This document shows, in pieces, positions 1 through 6,562 of a stretch of DNA of 12,736 bases. The DNA comes from a miscellaneous Crenarchaeota group-1 archaeon SG8-32-3. Lineage in GTDB: Archaea > Thermoproteota > Bathyarchaeia > Bathyarchaeales > Bathycorpusculaceae. The position numbers and the translations under genes were made by a program. Under the pieces are notes generated by a model. It ran no database searches. It saw nothing but the letters and a program-made list of their open reading frames with translations, and had not been told where the DNA came from. The stretch's first letter is position 1. Each line of letters begins with the position of its first letter. The stretch covers positions 1 through 12,736 of the forward strand of contig LFWV01000020.1 of the NCBI GenBank assembly GCA_001273335.1. The letters run 5' to 3'.

Positions 1-59
1 GACTAGCATGTCTTAGTCCTATCCCGATAGCAGTGGGGTCCGGCAGGATCAACCGGAGT
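1..59 (-). rRNA. 16S rRNA, 5' end only (partial)
   Basis: Read on the minus strand, the bases from about 59 down to 1 are the conserved start of archaeal 16S rRNA: CTCCGGTTGATCCTGCCGG, followed by the helix 2-4 region with TATCGGGATAGGACTAAG and CATGCTAGTC. The rest of the gene lies beyond the left edge. The GGGATAGGACTAAG pattern is more like TACK archaea than most Euryarchaeota (from memory of family patterns, not from an alignment). The exact mature 5' nucleotide cannot be fixed; 58-60 is the likely range. Confidence 0.95.
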
Positions 60-311
60 TAATGGCTCCGTGCTGACCATGCAAGAATGTTTATCGTGTA
101 GTACGTTTTTCGCAATTTTGCCTAACTGGATTTGGAGGGAAAACATTCCACTCTAACGTCAAAGCCCAATTCAGACCTAACAGCATCAGGTCCACATATG
201 TGTCCCCGCAATTGGAGGCCAACTCCGTCATCCCTGTAAGGCGAAATCGCCGTTTCGGTAGGGGTTGAGCCGCCGCCATGTGTTAATTGCGGAGTACTAA
301 TAGCTGATTTC
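60..311 (-). other. 16S rRNA 5' leader (external transcribed spacer)
   Basis: About 250 bases lie between the predicted rRNA transcription start and the mature 16S 5' end. I see no convincing protein gene here: the one open frame (91-279, minus) has no family resemblance. The stretch holds a small hairpin at 240-251 (GGCG/CGCC around AAAT) and a hairpin at 54-70 that pairs CGGAG in the leader with CTCCG at the very start of 16S. In archaea the sequences flanking 16S normally pair into a processing helix cut at a bulge-helix-bulge; its 3' half would lie outside this window, so it cannot be checked here. Confidence 0.6.
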
Positions 312-331
312 TATCAGAAGCATATACAGCT

Positions 332-348
332 GATATAAACATTTCTTT
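332..348 (-). promoter_or_regulatory. Probable rRNA promoter (BRE/TATA)
   Basis: On the minus strand AAAGAAATG is followed by TTTATATC, a good archaeal BRE plus TATA box. It would place transcription start near 307-312, about 250 nt ahead of 16S. The heptamer AGCTGAT occurs at 302-308 and again at 328-334, and CTGAT/ATCAG forms a small hairpin at 304-317 on top of the predicted start, so this could also be a control site. Confidence 0.5.
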
Positions 349-430
349 TCGAACGAGATAAACATTACTGTAAGCAGCTATTTTGGTTTGTGCGGTCTTC
401 ATTCGATGAAGAAAGAATGTTCGGTGATGG

Positions 431-459
431 TTTTTCGCGTTTATTTGTCGCGCGAGAAA
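431..459 (-). terminator. Hairpin just after the cupin stop codon
   Basis: TTTTTCGCG (431-439) and CGCGAGAAA (451-459) are inverted repeats with one mismatch, giving a 9-bp stem and an 11-nt loop that begins immediately after the cupin stop codon. It may end or stabilise the msrB-cupin transcript before the rRNA promoter. There is no clear U-tract after it on the minus strand, so terminator function is uncertain. Confidence 0.35.
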
Positions 460-807
460 CTACAGTTGCGACCTGATCATTGTTAGAAGCATTTTGAACT
501 TTGTCACAGCTGTTAGAGCGTGTGGTTCGTTAGCGGGCATGATTGTTAATTCGCCCTTCTTTAGTCGAACTGGCTTGCCTGATATGACTATATCTGCTTT
601 GCCGTCGAGTATGTAAACAATCGCGTCGTAGGGTGCTGTGTGCTCGCTTAAGCCTTGGTCTACATCGAAAGCGAACATCGTTACGGTTCCTGCTTTCTTG
701 TCAATTATTGTGCGGCTCACCACGGAACCCGCTTGGTACTCAATTAAGCCTGTCATGTTTACGGCCTGTGCAATCAGTTTTTTGGCGTTTGAGTTCCCAT
801 TATTCAT
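460..807 (-). CDS. Small single-domain cupin protein
   Basis: A 115-residue protein with the conserved double-stranded beta-helix pattern of small cupins. Motif 1 is around residues 52-70 (GLSEH, then YILDG) and motif 2 around 85-100 (KGE, MPAN, PHAL). H56 and H96 are candidate metal ligands; the second His and the Glu of the classic HxH...E motif are not present, so metal binding may be weak or unusual. I chose ATG at 807 because GAGG lies 6 nt before it; an in-frame ATG at 813 directly abuts that GAGG and is a poor site. It lies about 38 nt after msrB on the same strand and has no evident promoter of its own, so the two are probably co-transcribed. Substrate unknown. Confidence 0.85.
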   Translation of the reverse strand: MNNGNSNAKKLIAQAVNMTGLIEYQAGSVVSRTIIDKKAGTVTMFAFDVDQGLSEHTAPYDAIVYILDGKADIVISGKPVRLKKGELTIMPANEPHALTAVTKFKMLLTMIRSQL

Positions 808-845
808 GTTCATCCTCTTGTTAGAGAGTTAACCCGAATTAAAGT

Positions 846-1244
846 CTACTTGTCAGCTGGTTTTTCTTTTTTATCTGGAATGAAGTCCATTGAAATCGAG
901 TTCACGCAGTGCCGAACACTCTTTTTTGTGAAGCCTTCCCCGACGAAAACGTGCCCTAAATGCGCTCCACATTTGACGCAAGTGATTTCCGTGCGAATCC
1001 CATCTGCATCTGTAGTACGCTTGACTGCATCAGGAATCTCGTCGTCAAAGCTCGGCCAGCCGCAGCCGGACTTAAACTTGCTTTCAGAACGGTAAAGCGG
1101 CGCACGGCACCGTTTGCACACGTATGTGCCCCGCTCCCAAAACGCGTCGTACTTACCAGTGAAAGGCATTTCTGTGCCCTTGTGGACTATGACAGTTTCC
1201 TCTTCTGGGGTTAGCTTTATGTATCGCGTTTCTTTCTCAGACAT
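846..1244 (-). CDS. msrB: Peptide-methionine (R)-S-oxide reductase MsrB
   Basis: A 132-residue protein matching the full MsrB domain. It reduces the R form of methionine sulfoxide in proteins, repairing oxidative damage in the cytoplasm. Visible features: structural zinc pairs CxxC at C43/C46 and C89/C92, the SGCGWPSF segment with likely resolving C61, GAHLGHVF at 93-100, and the catalytic RHCVNS motif with C113. The length is normal for a stand-alone enzyme; a short charged tail follows residue 122. The ATG has GGTG 5 nt upstream. A weak TATA-like AATTTTTA about 45 nt upstream (near 1287) could be its promoter, divergent from the FKBP gene. It probably forms an operon with the cupin downstream. 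Confidence 0.96.
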   Translation of the reverse strand: MSEKETRYIKLTPEEETVIVHKGTEMPFTGKYDAFWERGTYVCKRCRAPLYRSESKFKSGCGWPSFDDEIPDAVKRTTDADGIRTEITCVKCGAHLGHVFVGEGFTKKSVRHCVNSISMDFIPDKKEKPADK

Positions 1245-1344
1245 GCTTTCACCATATCAAGTAAGCTATGTTTTCATTGTGTAAAAATTATTCGACAGAT
1301 AGGCAATCACTTTTTGTATCCGAGAGCGTTACAGCTTTGCTGGG

Positions 1345-1358
1345 GAAAGTTTTTATTA
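1345..1358 (+). promoter_or_regulatory. BRE/TATA promoter of the FKBP gene
   Basis: GAAAG followed by TTTTTATTA fits an archaeal BRE and TATA box. Transcription would start near 1380, about 25 nt before the ATG at 1405. A GAGG ribosome binding site sits at 1391-1394. Confidence 0.5.
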
Positions 1359-1404
1359 GCGTGTGGAACTTAACTTTGAACCGTCAAGACGAGGATGATT
1401 TGAT

Positions 1405-2250
1405 ATGTCCCTGCAAAAAGGAGATTTCATACTAATCGATTACACGGCTAAAGTTAAGGAGACTAACGAGGTTTTTGATACCACACAAGAAGAAGTCGCT
1501 AAGAAGGAGCGCGTTTACAAGGAGGGCGAAATTTACGAGCCTAAACTTGTGGTTATAGGCGAAGGCTGGATGCTAAAAGCAGTAGACGAAAGTTTGGAGA
1601 CTATGAAGCTTAACAAGGCGCAGTCTGTGGAGGTTCCACCTGACAAAGCTTTCGGTCCAAGAGACCCTGAAAAAATCAAGCGTGTTCCACTGAAACAGCT
1701 TTTAGCAAAGGATGTGCGCAACCCTACCATCGGAATGCGCGTTGACTATAACGGAAAAATGGCGACCATACGCGCAATCGGTGCTGGACGCGTGCTTCTA
1801 GACTTTAATCCACCACTGGCGGGAAGAACCCTTGTCTACGATGTTACAGTAAATAAAAAACTCAGCGTCAACGAGGAAAAAATCGTTGCCCTCATCCACC
1901 GCAGGATTCCAGTTGTGAACACTGAAAAATTCAAGTTTACCATCCAAAAGAAAACCTTAACAATAGACATGCCTGAGGAAGCCTTCTATATTGAAGGAGT
2001 TCAAATCGCAAAAAGAGGCATAGCCATGGACGTGCAAAGATTCCTGCCTGAACTGACGGAAATAAAATTTGTTGAATCTTTTAGTAGCGAGCCTAAACCT
2101 GAAGCTGAAAAAGAGAAGAAAACAGAAGAGAAAAAAGAACCAAAGAAAAAAATAAAAGCAAAAACAAAGGCAAAGCCTAAGGCAAAAGCGGAAGCAAAAC
2201 CAAAGCTGAAATCAAAAGCGAAAAGCCCGGCTAAAAGCAAAAAAGCTTAG
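1405..2250 (+). CDS. FKBP-type peptidyl-prolyl isomerase, SlyD-like, with basic tail
   Basis: A 281-residue long-type archaeal FKBP. It catalyses prolyl cis-trans isomerisation and acts as a folding helper in the cytosol. Residues 1-80 hold the first FKBP half (IDYTAKVKE near 11, then the IGEGWMLKAVDESL segment), about 84-135 the inserted flap domain, and residues 132-148 the returning SlyD signature (LDFNPPLAGRTL). Residues 150-225 form an extra C-terminal domain seen in larger archaeal FKBPs. Residues 229-281 are an unusual low-complexity tail: acidic/lysine mix first (EAEKEKKTEEKK), then repeats of KAK and KPK like a histone H1 tail. The tail is encoded by an A-rich purine run with no frame break. 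It has its own promoter and stands alone. Confidence 0.93.
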   Translation: MSLQKGDFILIDYTAKVKETNEVFDTTQEEVAKKERVYKEGEIYEPKLVVIGEGWMLKAVDESLETMKLNKAQSVEVPPDKAFGPRDPEKIKRVPLKQLLAKDVRNPTIGMRVDYNGKMATIRAIGAGRVLLDFNPPLAGRTLVYDVTVNKKLSVNEEKIVALIHRRIPVVNTEKFKFTIQKKTLTIDMPEEAFYIEGVQIAKRGIAMDVQRFLPELTEIKFVESFSSEPKPEAEKEKKTEEKKEPKKKIKAKTKAKPKAKAEAKPKLKSKAKSPAKSKKA

Positions 2251-2283
2251 TTTCATTCTCCATTTTTCATAGAGAAATCGGCG

Positions 2284-2289
2284 TTTTTT
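2284..2289 (+). terminator. U-tract terminator after the FKBP gene
   Basis: A run of six T (GCGTTTTTTGTTTCC context) lies 33 nt after the FKBP stop codon and before the next promoter. Archaeal RNA polymerase often stops at such U-tracts without a hairpin. Confidence 0.45.
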
Positions 2290-2320
2290 GTTTCCACTAA
2301 GAATAAATCCCGCTTTTCTT

Positions 2321-2332
2321 TAACATTATAAG
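2321..2332 (+). promoter_or_regulatory. TATA box of the VOC gene
   Basis: TAACATTATAAG, preceded by a pyrimidine/A-rich stretch, could act as TATA box with a start near 2350, giving a leader of about 35 nt that contains a strong ribosome binding site at 2368-2375 (GGAGGTGA, 9 nt before the ATG). Confidence 0.4.
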
Positions 2333-2384
2333 GTTGTTTCTTTTAGTAAGAGAATAGCCGAGGTAACGGAGGTGAACGAGTAGG

Positions 2385-2768
2385 ATGGATCACACTATAA
2401 TCCACTTTGAAATTCCAGCCACAGACTTTGAGAAGCTGAGGAAGTTTTACTCTGAGCTCTTTGGATGGAAAATCGAAAAGTACCCTGGATCAATGGAGTA
2501 CTGGATGATACAGACTGTTCCCGTCGACGAAAAGGGGATGGCGCTCAGGCCAGGAGTAAACGGTGGCATAGTTAAAAAAGAAAGACCAGAGCAGAAGCCT
2601 GTGAACTACATTTCAGTTGAAAACTTAGACGAGTCAATAGAGAAAGTCAAAGCTCTTGGCGGGAAAATGACGTCACCGAAGCAGGAAGTTCCCAACGTCG
2701 GATGGATTGCTTCAGCCGCGGATCCAGAGGGAAACCAGATTGCCTTGTTACAGCCACAGCGCATGTAA
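2385..2768 (+). CDS. VOC-superfamily (glyoxalase-fold) protein
   Basis: A 127-residue single-domain protein of the vicinal oxygen chelate fold, most like the family annotated as predicted lactoylglutathione-lyase-related enzymes. Residues 5-30 give the first beta-alpha unit (IIHFEIPA, then FYSELFGW); MEYWMIQ near 42, GGIV near 61, YISVENLDESIEKVKALGG at 74-92 and DPEGNQIALLQ near 113-123 complete the pattern. H7 could be a metal ligand, but the Glu usually found in the GNxIEL motif is Ala here, so catalysis is doubtful and the substrate is unknown. The start is well fixed by GGAGGTGA. It converges on the G1P dehydrogenase gene with 15 bases between stop codons, a pyrimidine-rich stretch that may end transcription of the + strand. 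Confidence 0.9.
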   Translation: MDHTIIHFEIPATDFEKLRKFYSELFGWKIEKYPGSMEYWMIQTVPVDEKGMALRPGVNGGIVKKERPEQKPVNYISVENLDESIEKVKALGGKMTSPKQEVPNVGWIASAADPEGNQIALLQPQRM

Positions 2769-2783
2769 CTCTTCTTCTCTGGT

Positions 2784-3851
2784 TCAGTTGATTACTCCAG
2801 TTATTTTTGCAGCTTTCTCGCAGGCTTGACGGTTCAATTTCAGCTTGTGAAGAATCGTGTACCTTTCGGGGCGTATTGTCGCCGCCATTTCTAGGGCTTT
2901 AACTAAATTTTCGTCTTTCACTCCTAGTTCAGCTGCCGTTGTCGGCGCGCCTATCTGCTTGAGGCTGTCTCTGATGCGCTTCCATTTTGCTTTGTGAAGG
3001 TAAGCGGATAAAACTGAACCCACACCGCATTGTTCTCCATGCATGGCGTGAGGGCAGCTAACCATATCCAATGCGTGACTAAACAAGTGCTCTGAGCCGC
3101 TACATGGGCGGCTGCTTCCCGCGATGCTCATGGCAACACCGCAGCTTATTAAAGCCTCAAGAAGCACTCGTAGACCCTCATCGTTTCCAGGTTGGATGAG
3201 CTCGGCGTTTTCTATTACTAGTTTTGCGCTCATTAGAGCAAGGCTAGCAGCGTATTCGCCGTAATACTCGTTCTTTTCTGCTTTTGCCAGTCGCCAGTCT
3301 TTAACAGCTGTGAATTTTGAAATTGCGTCTCCACAACCGCTTATGACTGAGCGCCATGGAGCGTGCGCTATTACATCTGTGTCAGCGATTATTGCCAAAG
3401 GTGCTTGAGCCATAATAGAGTAGGGTTTATCGAGTCCTTTGACGGAAGCCAGTGGGCTTGCTATGCCGTCGTGGGATAGTGCGGTGGGTATGCTGATGAA
3501 CGGAATACCTTGGCGTGACGCGCTTAGTTTTGCAGCGTCGATTTTAGTTCCGCCGCCGACACCTATGAGGACTTTTGGTTTGCCCTCCTTTATTCTCTCT
3601 TCAACCATTAGAATATCCTTGATGGTTACTGTTTTAACGAGAAGAGTGTCTACGTTCAAGCCTTTTTGCTGGAGGAGATCACTAACCTGTTTTCCAGCAA
3701 TCTCGCAGCTTTTTGGACCTGCAACTATCAAGGCTGATCCACTTAGACCTAACCTCTTCGCGACTTCGGTAACGCGCGTTAAGGCTCCTTTCCCAACGAT
3801 TACTTCTCTTGGAAGCTGCATATAATGATAGGGTAGAGACAAATCGACCAC
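2784..3851 (-). CDS. egsA: sn-Glycerol-1-phosphate dehydrogenase
   Basis: A 355-residue enzyme of the iron-alcohol-dehydrogenase/glycerol dehydrogenase fold. It reduces dihydroxyacetone phosphate to sn-glycerol-1-phosphate with NAD(P)H, the step that sets the stereochemistry of archaeal membrane lipids. Nucleotide-binding GVGGGTKIDAAK lies at 97-108 and SIPTALSHDGIAS at 120-132. Predicted Zn ligands are D175 (GCGDAISK), H255 (GSEHLFSHALD) and H271 (HAMHGEQ), with spacing like glycerol dehydrogenase. The start is a GTG; family N-termini need the residues before M11 (YHYMQLPREVIVG), so the internal ATG is too short. A TATA box at 3880-3887 places transcription start within roughly 10 nt of the GTG, so the mRNA may be nearly leaderless. 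Confidence 0.95.
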   Translation of the reverse strand: MVDLSLPYHYMQLPREVIVGKGALTRVTEVAKRLGLSGSALIVAGPKSCEIAGKQVSDLLQQKGLNVDTLLVKTVTIKDILMVEERIKEGKPKVLIGVGGGTKIDAAKLSASRQGIPFISIPTALSHDGIASPLASVKGLDKPYSIMAQAPLAIIADTDVIAHAPWRSVISGCGDAISKFTAVKDWRLAKAEKNEYYGEYAASLALMSAKLVIENAELIQPGNDEGLRVLLEALISCGVAMSIAGSSRPCSGSEHLFSHALDMVSCPHAMHGEQCGVGSVLSAYLHKAKWKRIRDSLKQIGAPTTAAELGVKDENLVKALEMAATIRPERYTILHKLKLNRQACEKAAKITGVIN

Positions 3852-3879
3852 TATTCAAGTTGCGCAGTCATAAATTTGG

Positions 3880-3892
3880 TAATATAAGGTTT
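3880..3892 (-). promoter_or_regulatory. BRE/TATA promoter of egsA
   Basis: On the minus strand AAACC is followed by TTATATTA, a close match to an archaeal BRE/TATA. Its centre is about 33 nt from the GTG start, predicting a very short leader. Confidence 0.55.
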
Positions 3893-4110
3893 AAGCTTTT
3901 TGAAAATAACCTGTATTACTGAACTATAGCACATGAGAATACGAATGAAGAACCTTTGTTTTTTGAGAGACATGAATTGCTGGTTTCTGCTTTGGTTGGC
4001 TATTAGGCGGTAAATAGGCTGTTTTATACTTGCTGAATGGGAAAACCGCGTTTCCTATTTAAATGGGTACCGAAGAATCTAGGATGAAATACAGATCAGG
4101 AGCATTTCAG
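3893..4110. other. Intergenic stretch, no gene seen
   Basis: Between the egsA promoter and the end of the HMG-CoA reductase gene I see no credible ORF or RNA gene. It contains an imperfect hairpin near 4039-4054 (GGAAA/TTTCC around a CG-rich loop) and an AT palindrome ATTTAAAT near 4055-4062 next to GGTACC. These could belong to the 3' end of the HMG-CoA reductase transcript, but there is no strong U-tract. Confidence 0.4.
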
Positions 4111-5376
4111 CTAAGAAGCCAGTTCCTTGATTAGCTCTTTCGCGCGATCCATGCGAATTTTCCGTTCCTTTACCATCCTTTCAGCTACGGTGTTTATCAT
4201 TTTTCCAGTGGCACCTGCTGCCACCGCGATGTTTCTCGCGTGGAGCGACATATGACCACGCTGAATACCCTCATGTGCTAACGCACGTAGTGCACCCAGA
4301 TTCTGGGCTAACCCGACAGCCGCCAGCACTTCCCCGAACTCGTTGGCTGTTTCTACATCGAGGATTTTTATGGCGATTTTGGCTATAGGATGAGTTCGCA
4401 CGGCGCCGCCAATTAGCCCCACAGCCATGGGCAACTCAATCATGCCTTTGAGGTCACCGTTTTCGGTTTTCTCCCATGTGGAAAGTGAGGTGTATTTGCC
4501 GTTTATGGCGGCGTAGGCGTGGGCACCTGCTTCTATGGCGCGGTGGTCGTTTCCCGTGGCGAGGATGACAGCGGTTATGCCGTTCATGGCACCTTTGTTG
4601 TGTGTAGCTGCGCGGTAAGGGTCTGCGGCTGCGAAGGCTGAAGCATTTACGATGCCGTCAACGACTTCTAAACCGCCTACGGCTTCTTTGGGCACTGTAC
4701 ACCATGCTCGGGCTAAGCGTTTTGTGGCCAGGTTGCTTATTATCCTGAGGTAAACGCGACCACTCGTGATTTGCTCTATCAGTGGTGCCACGGCTTCAGC
4801 CATTGTGTTAACAGCGTTTGCGCCCATGGCGTCTCTGCAGTCTACGTGTAACTCCACTATAAGCATAGCTCCGACCGCTGTTTTGATCACTTTTACGTCG
4901 ATGTCTTTTGCTCCACCCCCCAACGAAGCCAAAACTGGGTCTTGAGCGTTCGCTTTTGCTATGATTTCCTGTTTTGCCGCTAAAACACGATGTTTAGCCC
5001 CTTCTGGGTTTGCTATGTCAACCACTTGTATCTGACCTACCATAACTGGGGGTGTGCTGCTGGTGTGGAATCCTCCACCTTCCCGGACCATTTTCGCCGC
5101 GTAACTTGCAGCCGCCACCACAGAAGGTTCTTCGATAGCCATGGGAATTAGGTGATCGCGGTTGTTGATGAGGAAGTTGACACCTATGCCCAGTGGAAGG
5201 GGAAACGCGCCTACTACGTTTTCTATCATGCGACCAGCCGCTTCCAGCGACAAAGATCCAGTGTTTTGCAGCAAAGCGCATTCTTCATCGGATAAATCAG
5301 CAAACTCTTTAACAAGCGCCAAGCGTTCCTTCGGGCTGAGCTTGTAGAAACCTGAAATCTGAGATGTTTTATTCAT
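4111..5376 (-). CDS. hmgA: HMG-CoA reductase, class II (bacterial-like) type
   Basis: A 421-residue enzyme that reduces (or in the reverse direction forms) HMG-CoA in the mevalonate route to isoprenoid lipids. It follows the Pseudomonas mevalonii class II enzyme closely: SGFYKLSPKERL at 8-19, MIENVVGAF at 50-58, EEPSVVAAAS at 82-91, SLGGGAKDI near 151-159, DCRDAMGANAVNTM at 179-192, THNKGAMNG near 258-266 and QRGHMSLHARN at 372-382. The catalytic set is present: E83, K261, D277 (GND) and H375. The frame stays open to a TTG at 5466, but homology fixes the start at ATG 5376. Class I HMGR is commoner in archaea; class II is known from Archaeoglobus and Thermoplasma relatives and others. Confidence 0.95.
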   Translation of the reverse strand: MNKTSQISGFYKLSPKERLALVKEFADLSDEECALLQNTGSLSLEAAGRMIENVVGAFPLPLGIGVNFLINNRDHLIPMAIEEPSVVAAASYAAKMVREGGGFHTSSTPPVMVGQIQVVDIANPEGAKHRVLAAKQEIIAKANAQDPVLASLGGGAKDIDVKVIKTAVGAMLIVELHVDCRDAMGANAVNTMAEAVAPLIEQITSGRVYLRIISNLATKRLARAWCTVPKEAVGGLEVVDGIVNASAFAAADPYRAATHNKGAMNGITAVILATGNDHRAIEAGAHAYAAINGKYTSLSTWEKTENGDLKGMIELPMAVGLIGGAVRTHPIAKIAIKILDVETANEFGEVLAAVGLAQNLGALRALAHEGIQRGHMSLHARNIAVAAGATGKMINTVAERMVKERKIRMDRAKELIKELAS

Positions 5377-5428
5377 GGTAAGGTCCAGCCCCAGTTCATT
5401 CAGAGCTAAGACAAGGTTTACTTTAGAC

Positions 5429-5441
5429 TTTTTAAATCTTA
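5429..5441 (-). promoter_or_regulatory. Probable TATA promoter of HMG-CoA reductase
   Basis: TTAAG followed by ATTTAAAAA on the minus strand would start transcription near 5408, about 30 nt before the ATG at 5376. A second TATA-like CTATATAG lies at 5473-5480, behind a C-rich stretch, and could give a longer leader. No good ribosome binding site is visible before the ATG. Confidence 0.4.
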
Positions 5442-5545
5442 ACAAATTTTGTCCATTGGAGTACAAACGTTACTATATAGGGGAGTATAGATAGAGTGCT
5501 GGGTTGGGAATTTTTAGGCGAGCGAAAACACACGAAGTAAAACAT

Positions 5546-6547
5546 CTAATATGGCATCGCAACAGCAGAAATACCCAAACGCTTTTTGATCTCCTTAGCC
5601 AAAGTCACGCCATGACTTACCCGGTAATTATCTGTAATTACCCGCTTAGGATTACAGAGCTTCACATACTCTAGTAAGCCATTAAAATCCGAATGATCAC
5701 TTAACGCAACTAATGTTTCTCGCTTACCGATCTGCCTACAAGGCGACCGAAACTCCCACCCACTAACACAAATACGCGAATTATCCAAACCCACTTTCTT
5801 CCGAGTGTTCATATGATAAAACGCGACACAAGGCAAATTTTCATCCAACAATTCCTTACCCTCTTTCTCAGTTGAAAGTGTAAACTCACCAAGCTGCATA
5901 CCATGTGCCTTACAAATCTTAGAAACATGAAACACCCGCTCAGGCATAACAAATGGCACACAAACATCAGCACGACGGAGAATCTCCATAACCTCCTGAA
6001 GCTTACCATAATAACCAAAAACGTAAACCGCGCCATCCCTGAGCCTCTTCTCAACCATGGAAACCAGCAGCTCCTTAATATCCACCTTAAACGCGCGCCT
6101 AAACCACGGGCTACCATAAGTCGCCTCAACCACTAGGGTGTCACAGTCCAGCAAAGGTTCCGTGCCATCAACCCTGAAGTCACCCGTGTAAGCAACCCTC
6201 ATGCCCTCCGAGTTCTCCACCAAAACCTGAGCTGCACCCAAAATGTGATCCGCTTTAACAAGCGTCACCCGTTCGTCACCATATTCAAATGGTTCACCAT
6301 AATCCAAAAGCTTCACTACGTAATCACCAAGTGGCAGCGAACCGTTAACGACTTCGACAAGATCTCTCGTAGCCATGGTCATCAGAACCCTATCGCAGTT
6401 CTTTAAACTCTGCCTTAAACCAACCAGGTGGTCTGCATGGGCGTGAGTAACTACCCGCAGGGGTCTGTCGGCGTCAAACGCGTCACAAGCTACTGAATCA
6501 CCTAGTAAAACTGCACCCCGCTGACTTACCGCAGCTTTTTCTGTCAA
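5546..6547 (-). CDS. MBL-fold nuclease of the RNA/DNA-processing (beta-CASP-like) group
   Basis: A 333-residue metallo-beta-lactamase-fold hydrolase, closest to the exonuclease/mRNA 3'-end-processing group (COG1236-like). Motif 2 is THAHADH at 34-40, motif 3 H101 (ADHILGAAQ), motif 4 D123 (YTGDF), then EATYG at 141-145 and late metal motif SDHSDF at 283-288 (H285). GYYGKLQEV near 178-186 matches the GxxGKxQ element of ligase-associated exonucleases. It is shorter than classical beta-CASP endonucleases, so DNA versus RNA substrate is open. The start is TTG at 6547, 7 nt after a perfect GGAGG (6555-6559); an out-of-frame ATG lies between them. It is the last gene of the UPF0200-UPF0201 operon, 15 nt after the previous stop. 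Confidence 0.88.
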   Translation of the reverse strand: MTEKAAVSQRGAVLLGDSVACDAFDADRPLRVVTHAHADHLVGLRQSLKNCDRVLMTMATRDLVEVVNGSLPLGDYVVKLLDYGEPFEYGDERVTLVKADHILGAAQVLVENSEGMRVAYTGDFRVDGTEPLLDCDTLVVEATYGSPWFRRAFKVDIKELLVSMVEKRLRDGAVYVFGYYGKLQEVMEILRRADVCVPFVMPERVFHVSKICKAHGMQLGEFTLSTEKEGKELLDENLPCVAFYHMNTRKKVGLDNSRICVSGWEFRSPCRQIGKRETLVALSDHSDFNGLLEYVKLCNPKRVITDNYRVSHGVTLAKEIKKRLGISAVAMPY

Positions 6548-6554
6548 ACATTTT

Positions 6555-6559
6555 CCTCC
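6555..6559 (-). promoter_or_regulatory. Ribosome binding site that decides a TTG start
   Basis: GGAGG on the minus strand, 7 nt before the TTG of the MBL nuclease. The ATG at 6549-6551 sits only 3 nt away in another frame and would give a peptide of under 20 codons, so TTG is the better start. Confidence 0.6.
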
Positions 6560-6562
6560 AAA

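Noticed and set aside
91..279. 62-codon open frame on the minus strand ahead of 16S
   Set aside because: It lies inside the rRNA leader, has no family resemblance and no ribosome binding site; better explained as spacer.
2001..2240. 79-codon Phe-rich frame opposite the FKBP tail
   Set aside because: Mirror image of the lysine-rich repeats; low-complexity shadow.
3439..3825. 128-codon frame opposite egsA
   Set aside because: Antisense to a complete well-conserved gene, with no domain of its own.
5377..5466. N-terminal extension of HMG-CoA reductase from TTG 5466
   Set aside because: The extra 30 residues have no counterpart in class II enzymes and cover the predicted TATA box.
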